The translations under genes were made by a program, and so were the position numbers. Below, in pieces: positions 6,753-15,421 of a DNA stretch of 28,983 nt; the first letter of the stretch is position 1, and the number at the start of each line of letters is the position of its first letter. Source of the stretch: an uncultured Collinsella sp. GTDB taxonomy: Bacteria > Actinomycetota > Coriobacteriia > Coriobacteriales > Coriobacteriaceae. The DNA is taken from positions 1-28,983 of the forward strand of contig CABUSL010000010.1 of the NCBI GenBank assembly GCA_902494295.1, written 5' to 3'. The notes below the pieces were generated by a model. The model did not search any database. It was not told where the DNA came from and was given only the letters and a program-made list of their open reading frames with translations.

Positions 6753-8981
6753 ATGGAGCAATCGAGCCTGTTTGGTGACGGCGTGGACATCGATACCGAA
6801 ACACCCGCGACCGCGGAAGCCACCGCACCGACCGATGCCCGTGCCCAGGCGGCAGCGCGCGCGGCCGAGCTGCGCCACGAGCTCGATTACCACGCCTATC
6901 GCTACTACATGCTCGATGCGCCCGAGATCACGGACGCCGCCTTTGACAAAATGCTCGTTGAGCTGCAGGAAATCGAGGCCACCTACCCTGACCTGGTGAC
7001 GCCCGATAGCTATACCCAGCGCGTGGGCGGCTACGTGAGCGAGCAGTTTACGCCGGTCACGCACATGGCACGCATGTATTCCATGGACGATGCCATGGAT
7101 CTGGACGAGCTCGACGCGTGGCTCCAGCGCGCCGAGGATGCGCTCGGTGCCGGCGGCGTCACCTATACCTGCGAGCTTAAGATCGACGGCCTGGGTGTGG
7201 CGCTTACCTACCAAAACGGCACCTTCGTACGTGCGGCCACACGTGGCGATGGCACCACGGGCGAGGACGTGTCGCTCAACGTGCGCACCATCAAGGATGT
7301 GCCCATGCACCTGTCCGAGCCGGCGCTCGCCCACATGGGCGCCGACCGCGAGCGCACCATTGAGGTACGCGGCGAGGTCTACATGCCCAAGGGCAGCTTT
7401 GTTCGTCTGAATGAAGAGGCCGATGCCGAGGGCCGCGACCCCTTCGCCAACCCGCGCAACGCCGCCGCCGGCAGCCTGCGCCAAAAGGATCCCAAGGTCA
7501 CGGCGCGCCGCGACCTGGCCACCTTTATCTATGCCATCGCCGATACCGATCCGCTGCACGTCCACAGCCAGCGCGAGTTCCTCGACTGGCTGCGCAACGC
7601 TGGCTTTAGCGTCAACCCTAACGTTGCCCGTTGCGCCACGCCCGCCGAGGTCCACGAGTTCTGTGCCCAGGCGCTTGAGCACCGCGGTGACCTGGACTAC
7701 GACATCGACGGCGTGGTCGTAAAGGTCGACAGCTTCCAGCAGCAGCTCGACCTGGGCTTTACTGCCCGCGCGCCGCGCTGGGCCATTGCCTTTAAGTTTC
7801 CGCCCGAGGAAAAGCAGACCATCCTGCGCGAAATCCGCATCCAGGTGGGCCGCACCGGTGTGCTCACGCCGGTCGCCGAGTTCGACCCGGTGACGGTCGC
7901 CGGCTCCACCATCGCGCGCGCCACGCTGCACAACATTGACGAGATCCGTCGCAAAAACGTGCGCGAGGGCGACACTATCATCGTGCACAAGGCGGGCGAC
8001 GTGATCCCCGAGGTCGTGGGCCCGGTGCTCGATAAACGCCCGGCCGATTCGGTTGACTGGCACATGCCCGAGGTCTGCCCCGTGTGCGGTAGCCCCGTGG
8101 TCCACGAGGATGGCGAGGTCGCTTACCGTTGCGTCTCCATCGATTGCCCCGCACAGCTCAAGGAGCGCCTGCTCCACTGGGTGAGCCGCGGCTGCATGGA
8201 CGTCGACGGCCTAGGCGACGAGATTGTCGACAAGATGATCGCTGCCGGGCTGATTCACGACGTCGCAGACTTCTACCAGCTCACGGTCGACGACATCGCC
8301 GGCCTGGACACGGGGCGCACCTATGCCAGCTCCAACAGCAAAAAGGGCGTCAAGAAGGGCGACCCCATTCCGGTGGGCCTCAAGACGGCCGAGAAAATCA
8401 TCGCCGAGCTCAACAAGTCCAAGAGCCAGCCGCTCGGTCGCGTGCTGTTTGCCCTGGGCATCCGCCATGTGGGCAAGAGTGTGGGCGAGGTCATCGCCGA
8501 GCGATTCCTGTCGATTGACAAGCTCATCTTGGCGAGCGAAGAGGACATCGCCGAGTGCGAGGGCATCGGTCCCAAGATTGCGGCGAGCGTCAAGCAGTTC
8601 CTGGCCGTGCCCGAGAACCTTGCCGTGCTGGAGCGCCTGCGCCAGGCGGGCCTGTCGCTCGAGGTCGATTTGGGCGCCGCGCACGCGCAAGCCGCAGCCG
8701 ACGCTGGCGTGGCGGGCGAGCTCGCCGACGCACAGCCGCTTGCGGGTCTGACTTTCGTGCTCACCGGCACGCTCGTCAACCGCACGCGCGACGAGGCAGG
8801 CGCGGCGCTCAAGGTGCTCGGCGCCAAGGTTTCGGGCAGTGTGTCGAAGAAGACGAGCTATCTGGTCGCCGGCCCCAAGGCGGGCTCCAAGCTCACCAAA
8901 GCCGAGCAGCTGGGCGTACCCGTGCTGGACGAGGACGCACTCGAGCAGATTCTTGCGACCGGTGAGGTGCCGGAGGCTTAG
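6753..8981 (+). CDS. ligA: NAD-dependent DNA ligase LigA
   Basis: 742 residues; seals nicks in replication and repair using NAD+. The adenylation domain carries the KIDG motif with K143 as the nucleotide acceptor, plus TRGDGTTGEDVS and FANPRNAAAGSLRQ. The OB fold is followed by a four-cysteine zinc finger (C442, C445, C460, C465), helix-hairpin-helix repeats (FALGIRHVGK, CEGIGPKIA) and a C-terminal BRCT domain (about 663-740, GLTFVLTGTL). The start at 6753 follows AAGGAG; an upstream in-frame ATG at 6699 lacks support. Compared with E. coli LigA recalled from memory, there is an extra stretch of about 20 residues around 519-541, rich in Ser/Lys/Gly, before the first helix-hairpin-helix. It is transcribed alone, with a strong terminator after it. 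Confidence 0.97.
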   Translation: MEQSSLFGDGVDIDTETPATAEATAPTDARAQAAARAAELRHELDYHAYRYYMLDAPEITDAAFDKMLVELQEIEATYPDLVTPDSYTQRVGGYVSEQFTPVTHMARMYSMDDAMDLDELDAWLQRAEDALGAGGVTYTCELKIDGLGVALTYQNGTFVRAATRGDGTTGEDVSLNVRTIKDVPMHLSEPALAHMGADRERTIEVRGEVYMPKGSFVRLNEEADAEGRDPFANPRNAAAGSLRQKDPKVTARRDLATFIYAIADTDPLHVHSQREFLDWLRNAGFSVNPNVARCATPAEVHEFCAQALEHRGDLDYDIDGVVVKVDSFQQQLDLGFTARAPRWAIAFKFPPEEKQTILREIRIQVGRTGVLTPVAEFDPVTVAGSTIARATLHNIDEIRRKNVREGDTIIVHKAGDVIPEVVGPVLDKRPADSVDWHMPEVCPVCGSPVVHEDGEVAYRCVSIDCPAQLKERLLHWVSRGCMDVDGLGDEIVDKMIAAGLIHDVADFYQLTVDDIAGLDTGRTYASSNSKKGVKKGDPIPVGLKTAEKIIAELNKSKSQPLGRVLFALGIRHVGKSVGEVIAERFLSIDKLILASEEDIAECEGIGPKIAASVKQFLAVPENLAVLERLRQAGLSLEVDLGAAHAQAAADAGVAGELADAQPLAGLTFVLTGTLVNRTRDEAGAALKVLGAKVSGSVSKKTSYLVAGPKAGSKLTKAEQLGVPVLDEDALEQILATGEVPEA

Positions 8982-9000
8982 CGCATCGATAACCAAATTG

Positions 9001-9044
9001 AAGAACCGCCCGGAAGCACGATGCCTTCCGGGCGGTTCTTATTT
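9001..9044. terminator. Bidirectional terminator between ligA and the MerR gene
   Basis: AAGAACCGCCCGGAAG (9001-9016) and CTTCCGGGCGGTTCTT (9025-9040) form a perfect 16-bp stem with an 8-nt loop. ATTT follows on the plus strand. It lies between convergent genes and overlaps the MerR gene's stop codon at 9039-9041. Confidence 0.9.
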
Positions 9045-9887
9045 GGACGGGGCAACCGGTACCGTGATCTGCGTTACGTAGGTCGCGGGGTCGTCGCTGA
9101 TGATGTCATCGATCAGGGCGATCTCGCGTGAGGGACCGGCGGGTGTCAAGCCGTGCTCGCGCATATAGCTGAGTAGCTGCTCATAGCGTGGGGCTGCTTG
9201 CCCGTGCGTGCCGCGGAAGCTTATGGTCAGGCAGCGCGCGGCGGGTCGCGTCTTGACGTCGCCCAAGTACTCATCGGTGTCATCGAGCAGCAAAAAGACC
9301 TCGTCGTAGCCATCAAAGTCACCGGCGGCCAGGCGCTCGGCGCTAATCCCGACGCCTAAGTTGCCCAGAAAGACAAAGGTCTCGTGCTGGCCCTTCTGCA
9401 ACTGACGAATCTGCCACTCCAGCGCATAGGCGTCGGTAGGCTTGACGCGTTCGCGCAATACGGCGCAGCGAAGCTCGGGCGTATCGATTGTGCAAATGGT
9501 ATCGAGCTCGGTGTTCAAGGCATTGTGCAGCAGGGCAAGCCGGTTATCGATCTTGCGCGACACGCGTTCGAGCTCGCGGCGCTTGCGTTCGATGAGCTCC
9601 TGCTGCTGAGCTAGCTGCCGCTGCATGAGGTCCACATCGCGCGTGGTCACAAACTCACGGATCTGCGCCAACGGCAAGTCAAGAACGCGCAGGTGGCTGA
9701 TGGTGTTGAGGGTGGAGAGCTGCCGCGATCCGTAGTAGCGGTATCCACTCGCCGGATCGATGTGTGCCGGGTCCAGCAAGCCCATCTGCTCGTAATGACG
9801 TAGCGTCCCAACACTCAGGTTAAACAGGCGCGCCACCTCGCCAATGCGGAGCAGGCCCTCAGTATGTTCACTTGGCGTGTCGGTCAC
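9039..9887 (-). CDS. MerR-family regulator with effector-binding domain (BmrR-like)
   Basis: 282 residues. The N-terminal MerR helix-turn-helix reads LLRIGEVARLFNLSVGTLRHYEQMGLL followed by DPASGYRYYGSRQL. A long dimerisation helix (about 85-130, QQQELIERKRRELERVSRKI) comes next, then a C-terminal GyrI-like effector domain (about 140-282). This is the BmrR/TipA-like layout, in which the regulator senses a small hydrophobic or cationic drug. The start is GTG at 9887, seven nucleotides or so after AAGGAG. It lies 54 nt downstream of a MATE exporter on the same strand, so both probably form one operon under the MerR-type promoter at 11329-11359. Control of the exporter by this protein is a strong inference. 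Confidence 0.9.
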   Translation of the reverse strand: MTDTPSEHTEGLLRIGEVARLFNLSVGTLRHYEQMGLLDPAHIDPASGYRYYGSRQLSTLNTISHLRVLDLPLAQIREFVTTRDVDLMQRQLAQQQELIERKRRELERVSRKIDNRLALLHNALNTELDTICTIDTPELRCAVLRERVKPTDAYALEWQIRQLQKGQHETFVFLGNLGVGISAERLAAGDFDGYDEVFLLLDDTDEYLGDVKTRPAARCLTISFRGTHGQAAPRYEQLLSYMREHGLTPAGPSREIALIDDIISDDPATYVTQITVPVAPSK

Positions 9888-9941
9888 AGGACCGCTCCTT
9901 TCAATGGGGTCGGGGAGGGGTGCCAGGCCTGCGTCGCCTCG

Positions 9942-11288
9942 CTACGCCACCAGCTTGTCAAAAGCCCCGCGCCGGTTGAGCACGGTAAACGCGATAACAC
10001 AGATGACTGCCGATAAAACCGACCCGCACGGCGAAGCGATGCCCATGGGAAACAGCGTATCGGAATAGGCGTTCGACAGCAGCCAAGCGCCGGGCACGCG
10101 AATGAGAGCCACGGCCAGTACGTTGTGCGCAAAGCCGATGTAGCTCTTGCCGTATGCAGCGAAAAAGCCACTAAAGCAAATGTGGATGCCGGCAAAAATC
10201 GCGTCGAAAATGTAGCTGCGCATATAGCCGGTACCGGCGGCGACAACTGCAGCGTCCTTGGCAAAAAAGCCAATAAACGCCGGTGCCACCAGCCACATCA
10301 GCACCGTGATCAGGCAGCCATACACTACCGAGATCGTCATGGCGTCCTTGAGCACCTGACGCGCGCGGTCGCCCTTGCCCGCGCCGGCGTTTTGCGCCGT
10401 GAGTGCGCTGACGGTGGCGCCCATGGAACTCGGCACAATGAACAAAAAGCTGATCATCTTCTCGACCAGGCCCACGGCGGCGGCGTCGACGAGCCCTCGG
10501 TGGTTGGCGATGACGGTGATAAACATAAACGCCACCTGGATGCAGCCGTCCTGCACAGCCACAGGCACGCCGATCTTAAGAATGCTGCCGAGAACCTCGG
10601 GCTGGGGGCGCAGGTCGCTGCGCTTAACGTGGATGTTCGTGCGACGGCTCTTGAGCCACACGAGCGCGAGGGCAACGCTTGCCGTCTGGGCGGTTACCGT
10701 GCCGAGCGCCGCGCCCACGGGGCCGAGCCCCATGTGGCCGATAAAAAGAAAATCGAGCGCGATGTTAATGATGCATGCCACGCCGATCACGTACATGGGC
10801 GAGCGCGAATCGCCCAGGCCGCGAAAGATGGCCGAGAGGATGTTGTATGCGGCGATAAACGGAATGCCGACAAAGCAGATACGCAGGTAGGCAGCGGTGC
10901 CTTCGACCGCCTCGGGCGGCGTGCCAATGAGCGCCACAACCTGCGGGCATAGTGCAAACAAGATGACGGCCAGTACCACCGAGACGCCCATAAACAGCGT
11001 GATGGTATTGCCGATGGCGGTCTCGGCGCGGTCGAAGCGGCGCGAGCCCACGGCGTGGCCGACGATGACCGTCGTTCCCATGGCCAGGCCCACAAGCGTC
11101 ACAGTAATGATATAGAGCGTCTGCGCGCCATTACCCACGGCGGTGATGCCGGCGGCGCCGCTAAACTGCCCCATCATGTACAGGTCGGCCATACCGTAGA
11201 GCATCTGCAAAAAGTACGAGAGCATATAAGGCAGGGCAAAGACCGCGATGGTCTTGAGGACATTGCCGCGTGTGAGGTCGTGTTCCAT
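9942..11288 (-). CDS. MATE-family multidrug efflux transporter
   Basis: 448 residues with about twelve hydrophobic helices in two MatE halves. The opening ALPYMLSYFLQMLYGMADLYMMGQF and the repeat-specific segments TVTLVGLAMGTTVIVGHAVGSRR and NAGAGKGDRARQVLKD are typical of NorM/DinF-like MATE proteins, which export drugs or metabolites in exchange for H+ or Na+. The N-terminus MEHDLTRGNVLKTIAVFALP is a common MATE start. It is the first gene of an operon with a MerR regulator and lies behind a MerR-type promoter carrying a CTACAA-N3-TTGTAG operator. The substrate cannot be read from sequence. Confidence 0.93.
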   Translation of the reverse strand: MEHDLTRGNVLKTIAVFALPYMLSYFLQMLYGMADLYMMGQFSGAAGITAVGNGAQTLYIITVTLVGLAMGTTVIVGHAVGSRRFDRAETAIGNTITLFMGVSVVLAVILFALCPQVVALIGTPPEAVEGTAAYLRICFVGIPFIAAYNILSAIFRGLGDSRSPMYVIGVACIINIALDFLFIGHMGLGPVGAALGTVTAQTASVALALVWLKSRRTNIHVKRSDLRPQPEVLGSILKIGVPVAVQDGCIQVAFMFITVIANHRGLVDAAAVGLVEKMISFLFIVPSSMGATVSALTAQNAGAGKGDRARQVLKDAMTISVVYGCLITVLMWLVAPAFIGFFAKDAAVVAAGTGYMRSYIFDAIFAGIHICFSGFFAAYGKSYIGFAHNVLAVALIRVPGAWLLSNAYSDTLFPMGIASPCGSVLSAVICVIAFTVLNRRGAFDKLVA

Positions 11289-11328
11289 GGGCGGGGCTTT
11301 CTGGCTGGGTCTGTTTACATACCAGTGT

Positions 11329-11359
11329 AGTGAAAACCCTACAACGATTGTAGAGTCAA
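11329..11359 (-). promoter_or_regulatory. MerR-type promoter/operator for the MATE-merR operon
   Basis: On the minus strand a TTGACT -35 (plus-strand 11354-11359) and a TTCACT -10 (11329-11334) are 19 bp apart, the over-long spacer typical of MerR-activated promoters. Inside the spacer is the perfect dyad CTACAATCGTTGTAG (11339-11353). Position, spacing and dyad all suit activation by the MerR protein encoded in the same operon. The rest of the 11289-11604 gap holds a small GGGGCG/CGCCCC hairpin near 11378 and the family B repeat. Confidence 0.7.
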
Positions 11360-11438
11360 GGTTTATGTTGGCAGTGGGGCGAAAAAGTCACGCCCCGAGC
11401 ACGATGCTTTGGTCCCTCCATGCTCCTCACCTCGCCTC

Positions 11439-11503
11439 AAACCATCACAACATTCGACGTTTTTTGCCAAAATCGGGAAAAGCATCGAATGTTGTGATGG
11501 TTT
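11439..11503. repeat. Family B palindrome, copy 1
   Basis: AAACCATCACAACATTCGA (11439-11457) and its exact reverse complement (11485-11503) form a 19-bp stem around a 27-nt A/T-rich loop, followed by TT. Copies occur at 12681, 16781 and 27736. This copy and copy 2 have the same orientation and bracket the DUF559-like gene. Confidence 0.9.
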
Positions 11504-11604
11504 TTCTACCACTCGACCGGGTGGAATCGCTTTCTTGCGCACGAAGGTGTGCGGACCCGTGGGCAGGGGAATAAGGTTGGTTATCCGACTCCATTGGAGG
11601 GCTC

Positions 11605-12642
11605 ATGGACCTGCCGATCGTCCTGTCCCATAAGACTGCCTGGCTGTACCACAACGTGGCGCGCCCGTCCGAGCCGCTCTCGCGAGCAAGCAGCCTATAC
11701 GATGAGGACTCGCTTGCTAACGAGGCGGAACCGACCGCGAGCCTGCCCAAATTGGGACTCGATGCCAAGGGGCTGAGGGCTTCAACGGCAGTTGGGATCG
11801 TTACCGACTATCTGGTTGCGCTCGGTATTCCACGAGAAGAGCTCGATCATATCGACACGCTCGTCAACTTCGATTTTGAGCGCTCGACGCCGGCTGGATT
11901 TAGGTGCCACGTGTTTGGGGCGCCGGTACCTCCAGGCCATCTTATCGAGGTGGCAGAGGGCCTTCTGGTGGTTGATGAGGCCATGTGCTTTGTCCAGGCG
12001 GGTTCGTGGATGAGCGAGCTCGAGCAGTTGGAATATGGCTACGAAATCTGCGCCCGATACCATTTGAATCATCTGTCGACAGGCGATTATATCGAGATGG
12101 GGCAGAGGTACACCGTTGCCGACTTGATTGCCTATTGCAATGAGAACCGATCTCGCCAGGGGGCTATACGCGCGGCCGCCGCGCTCAAGCGCGTGCACGA
12201 TGGCGCGCGGTCGCCCATGGAGACGGCCACCGCAATCATGGTCGTAGCAAAACGTTCCCAGGGAGGGCTGGGATACGCCAAGGTTGAGCTCAACCATCGG
12301 GTCGATGTTCCCAACGAGTTCAAATATCTCGCAAAGGCCGGGTATTTCGAAATCGACGTATATGCGCCTGCGAGCGGTACGGGGATTGAATACAACGGCT
12401 CGGACCATCTTGATAAACAGCGCAGCGCGTCGGATGCGGAGCGTATGACCGTGCTGAGCGCGCTGGGCTTTAGGATGATCGTCCTCACCGGGACTCAGTT
12501 TGCCCATCAGCTGCAATTGCATCGGGCGATGAACGCCATCGCGCTCGCTATGGGCCTTAAGTGCGATCGAAGCGAAGCGTTTCAGAAACGTCAGAACGAC
12601 CTGCGAGAATTCGTGATTCGGCACTGGGACGGCGGCCTCTAG
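11605..12642 (+). CDS. DUF559/Vsr-like restriction-fold protein (uncharacterised)
   Basis: 345 residues, not recognised as a named protein. The C-terminal half resembles DUF559/Vsr-like PD-(D/E)xK nuclease-fold proteins common in actinobacteria: RSPMET with E206, FEIDVY with D251, then GIEYNGSDHLDKQR with E262 and H268, followed by AERMTVLSALGFRMIVLT. The N-terminal half (1-200) has no motif I can name, beyond a weak similarity to proteins with an AbiEi-like N-terminus. Start at ATG 11605 after TTGGAGGG. It stands alone, bracketed by family B palindromes at 11439 and 12681, and nothing around it suggests a partner methylase. Nuclease activity is a guess from the acidic residues; a TA or defence role is also possible. 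Confidence 0.6.
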   Translation: MDLPIVLSHKTAWLYHNVARPSEPLSRASSLYDEDSLANEAEPTASLPKLGLDAKGLRASTAVGIVTDYLVALGIPREELDHIDTLVNFDFERSTPAGFRCHVFGAPVPPGHLIEVAEGLLVVDEAMCFVQAGSWMSELEQLEYGYEICARYHLNHLSTGDYIEMGQRYTVADLIAYCNENRSRQGAIRAAAALKRVHDGARSPMETATAIMVVAKRSQGGLGYAKVELNHRVDVPNEFKYLAKAGYFEIDVYAPASGTGIEYNGSDHLDKQRSASDAERMTVLSALGFRMIVLTGTQFAHQLQLHRAMNAIALAMGLKCDRSEAFQKRQNDLREFVIRHWDGGL

Positions 12643-12680
12643 GGGCGTTCCGGCCCTTCTACGGGGTGCCGTGGGCAGAC

Positions 12681-12743
12681 AAACCATCACAACATTCAAC
12701 GTTTTTTGCCAAAAACGGGAAAAGCATCGAATGTTGTGATGGT
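12681..12743. repeat. Family B palindrome, copy 2
   Basis: The left arm 12681-12699 (one base different from copy 1, TTCAA for TTCGA) pairs with 12727-12743. The loop is nearly identical to that of copy 1 (GTTTTTTGCCAAAA). It lies 38 nt after the DUF559-like gene. Confidence 0.88.
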
Positions 12744-12875
12744 CTGTGCTGAGGATGGGCTTGGGAAGCCGGTCTTGCTCGAAGCGACCTGTCCTGTCGT
12801 ACGGGTGTCGGCGTGATTCTCTCGTGGGGTATTATGTTTTCCGAAGAATAAAACGCCGCGTGAGGGGAGGGCTGC

Positions 12876-13931
12876 GTGGACGGGCACGTGCAACATGACG
12901 GCTTTGGCCGCGATATCAACTACCTGCGCATTGCCGTTACCGACAAGTGCAATTTCCGCTGCATTTACTGCATGCCGGCCGATGGCGTGGCGCCCCGTGC
13001 ACACGACGAGCTGCTCAGCGCCGAGGAAATCGCCCGCTTTGTGCGCTTGGTGGCGGGGGAGGGCATTCGCCGCGTACGCCTGACGGGCGGCGAGCCGCTG
13101 GTCAGTCGCCGTATCATCCCGCTCATTCGCGACATCCGCGCGATTCCGCAGATCGAGGACATCTCGCTCACCACCAACGGTGCCCTGCTGCCCAAGCTGG
13201 CGCCGCAGCTCAAAGATGCCGGGCTTAACCGCGTCAATATCTCGCTCGACACGCTCGACCCTACGCTCTTTGGAAAGATCACGCGCCTGGGCCGGCTCGA
13301 GCAGACCATGGTTGGCATCGACGCGGCACTGGCCTGGGGCTTTGAGCCCGTTAAGGTCAACTGCGTTGTGGTGCGCCGGCTCAACCAGGATGTGGCGGCC
13401 CTTGCGCGCCTGACCGTCGACCGCCCTATCCACCTGCGCTTTATCGAATATATGCCCATCGGCGACGAACACACGAGCTCACATTGCGCTGTGGACCCGC
13501 ATGCGCCCGCGCTCAATCCCGAGCTGTGGGACACGAGCGACACCGTGCCGAGCGACGAGCTGCGGGCGCGCATCAATGCCGGGGCCGCCGCGGCGGGCCT
13601 GGGCGAGCTCGAGCCGCTCGACATCAACGACGCTCCTGCCGGCGCGGGCCCTGCGCGCTATTGGCACTTTCCGGGTGCGGCGGGAACGGTCGGCTTTATC
13701 AGCGCCATGTCCAATCATTTTTGTGCGAATTGCAACCGTCTGCGCCTGACGGCCGATGGCAACGTGCGCCCGTGCTTGTTTAGCGATGCCGAGTATTCGG
13801 TGCGCGAGGCGCTGCGCCGTGGTGATGATATGCAGGTACTTTCGATTTGGCGCGATGCCGTGGCCCACAAACCGCAGGAACACGCGATAATTGAGGGCAC
13901 GCAACGATTTATGTCCCAAATCGGAGGATGA
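12876..13931 (+). CDS. moaA: GTP 3',8-cyclase MoaA (radical SAM)
   Basis: 351 residues; converts GTP to 3',8-cyclo-GTP, the first step of molybdenum cofactor synthesis. The radical-SAM cluster motif CNFRCIYC supplies C25, C29 and C32. The second, substrate-binding cluster is at the C-terminus (C283, C286, C300 in CANCNRLRLTADGNVRPC). LTGGEPL and NISLDTLDP are also present. The protein ends in Gly-Gly, as active MoaA proteins do. The start is GTG at 12876 with GAGGGGAGG just upstream. Its stop lies 4 nt before the moaC-mobB fusion, so the two are co-translated. Confidence 0.96.
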   Translation: MDGHVQHDGFGRDINYLRIAVTDKCNFRCIYCMPADGVAPRAHDELLSAEEIARFVRLVAGEGIRRVRLTGGEPLVSRRIIPLIRDIRAIPQIEDISLTTNGALLPKLAPQLKDAGLNRVNISLDTLDPTLFGKITRLGRLEQTMVGIDAALAWGFEPVKVNCVVVRRLNQDVAALARLTVDRPIHLRFIEYMPIGDEHTSSHCAVDPHAPALNPELWDTSDTVPSDELRARINAGAAAAGLGELEPLDINDAPAGAGPARYWHFPGAAGTVGFISAMSNHFCANCNRLRLTADGNVRPCLFSDAEYSVREALRRGDDMQVLSIWRDAVAHKPQEHAIIEGTQRFMSQIGG

Positions 13932-13935
13932 TCAT

Positions 13936-15234
13936 ATGGCCAAGAGCAGGTACGCCGATGCCACCAAGGCCGCTCGCAGGGCCGCGATGTCTGCCCACAA
14001 AGTCACGGCTGCGGCCAGCGATGCCGTTGCAGGCGCGCAGCCGTCTGCCAGCGTTGCCACCGAGCCCGCCCGTGACGCCCGTCGCGACGAGCTGACGCAT
14101 GTGGACGCCAAGGGCGAGGTACGCATGGTCGACGTGTCCGACAAGGCCGAGACCCATCGCATCGCCATCGCCGAGGGCACCGTCCTCATGCACCCCGAGA
14201 CGCAGGCCATGGTGCTGCAGGACCGCGCTAAAAAGGGCGACGTGCTTGCCTGCGCGCGCGTGGCGGGCATCATGGCCATCAAGCGCACGAGCGATATCAT
14301 TCCCATGTGCCATCCGTTGCTCATTACCAAGAGCAAGTGCGACATTGCGCCCATCGCTGCGGCGGGGACGCCGGCCGAGGACGTGCCCGAGGGCTGGGCG
14401 CCGGCGCGCGCGGACGGGCAGGTTGGCTTTCACGTGCTGGTTACGGCGGGCGTGACGGGCAAGACGGGTATCGAGATGGAGGCCCTGACCGGCGCGAGTG
14501 CCGCGTGCCTGACCATCTACGACATGTGCAAGGCGGTCGATCGCGGCATGGAGATCGTCGACGTGCGCCTGCTACACAAGGAGGGCGGCCGCTCGGGCGT
14601 GTGGGATCGTGCTGAGCGTCAGGCCGCTGCCGTTGAGTCCGTGGGAGCCGCGGGCGACGCACCCGCAAGCGCACCTGCCGCCGTCGCGCCTGCAGTTCCG
14701 GCCCCGGCCGTCCCCGCGATTGCGTTTATCGGCTACCAAAACTCGGGCAAGACCACGCTCGTTGAGAAGGTTATCGCCGAGCTCACGCGCCGCGGCCTGC
14801 GCGTGGGTTCGCTCAAGCATCATGGGCATCACGGCTTTGATATCGATGTGCCCGCTAAGGACACCTGGCGCCATCACCAGGCCGGATCCAAGCACGTGGG
14901 CCTTATCTGCGCCACACGCTGGGCGGAGTACGCCGACACGCGCGAGGAGGACGAGATGCCCGCGCGCGAGCTGCTGTCGCGTTACAACGATGTCGACGTG
15001 GTGATCATCGAGGGCTACAAGACCGAGGGCTTCGACAACATCGTGGTCGCACGCTCCGGTGTCGACCGTCTGCGCGGCAAGAGCTCGCTCGACCTGGTCG
15101 ACGGTCACACGCTGGCCCTTGCCTGCAACGAGGCCCTGGCGCGTCAGGCCTTCGACGCCGGCTTTGCGACCCGAGCCATCAACATCAACGACGCCCGAGC
15201 CATCTGCGACCTCATCCAAGACCATCTGGCCTAA
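13936..15234 (+). CDS. MoaC-MobB fusion, molybdenum cofactor biosynthesis
   Basis: 432 residues combining two enzymes. Residues about 52-225 are MoaC, cyclic pyranopterin monophosphate synthase (LTHVDAKGEVRMVDVSDK, MCHPLL at 124-129, EMEALTGASAACLTIYDMCKA). An Ala/Pro-rich linker (226-260) leads to MobB (261-432), a GTP-binding protein aiding guanylation of the cofactor, with the P-loop GYQNSGKTT at 266-274 and VIIEGYK. The first 50 residues are a basic, Ala-rich extension. The start at 13936 follows GGAGG (13923-13927). It is coupled to moaA, so the fused protein acts in the same pathway. MoaC and MobB catalyse non-consecutive steps, which makes the fusion notable. The other Moa/Moe genes are outside the window. 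Confidence 0.93.
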   Translation: MAKSRYADATKAARRAAMSAHKVTAAASDAVAGAQPSASVATEPARDARRDELTHVDAKGEVRMVDVSDKAETHRIAIAEGTVLMHPETQAMVLQDRAKKGDVLACARVAGIMAIKRTSDIIPMCHPLLITKSKCDIAPIAAAGTPAEDVPEGWAPARADGQVGFHVLVTAGVTGKTGIEMEALTGASAACLTIYDMCKAVDRGMEIVDVRLLHKEGGRSGVWDRAERQAAAVESVGAAGDAPASAPAAVAPAVPAPAVPAIAFIGYQNSGKTTLVEKVIAELTRRGLRVGSLKHHGHHGFDIDVPAKDTWRHHQAGSKHVGLICATRWAEYADTREEDEMPARELLSRYNDVDVVIIEGYKTEGFDNIVVARSGVDRLRGKSSLDLVDGHTLALACNEALARQAFDAGFATRAININDARAICDLIQDHLA

Positions 15235-15274
15235 AACCTGCCAAAAAGGGACAGGTTTATTTCGGCAGGTTTTA
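15232..15274 (+). terminator. Hairpin terminator at the moaC-mobB stop
   Basis: TAAAACCTGCC (15232-15242, beginning at the stop codon) and GGCAGGTTTTA (15264-15274) form an 11-bp perfect stem with a 21-nt loop. The T-run lies within the closing arm, giving a bidirectional terminator-like structure. The loop contains GGGACAGG, similar to the family A loops. Confidence 0.6.
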
Positions 15275-15292
15275 TCTGGGCAAACGTCACTT

Positions 15293-15330
15293 CCACCACA
15301 AAGGGGCCAGGCTCCTTTGTGGTGGTTTTT
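15293..15330 (+). terminator. Family A palindrome, copy 2 (terminator)
   Basis: CCACCACAAAGG (15293-15304) and CCTTTGTGGTGG (15314-15325) form a perfect 12-bp stem with a 9-nt loop (GGCCAGGCT), followed by TTTTT. A second terminator after the moa genes. Confidence 0.8.
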
Positions 15331-15333
15331 GCT

Positions 15334-15370
15334 TTGGTAGATGTGTGGGACATGCCTTACAATCTACCAA
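15334..15370 (+). promoter_or_regulatory. Candidate promoter/operator for the MFS gene
   Basis: TTGGTAGAT (15334-15342) and ATCTACCAA (15362-15370) form an exact 9-bp dyad. TTGGTA (15334-15339) and TACAAT (15358-15363) could be -35 and -10 boxes 18 bp apart inside it. Regulator unknown. Confidence 0.35.
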
Positions 15371-15421
15371 GTAGTTCATGACGGGCGAAAAACGGAGAAA
15401 AGGGGCTTGATGCGTCCTTAA

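Noticed and set aside
11439..12743. Two family B repeats as terminal inverted repeats of a transposon
   Set aside because: The two copies have the same orientation and each is itself a palindrome also found elsewhere; the enclosed gene is not a transposase.
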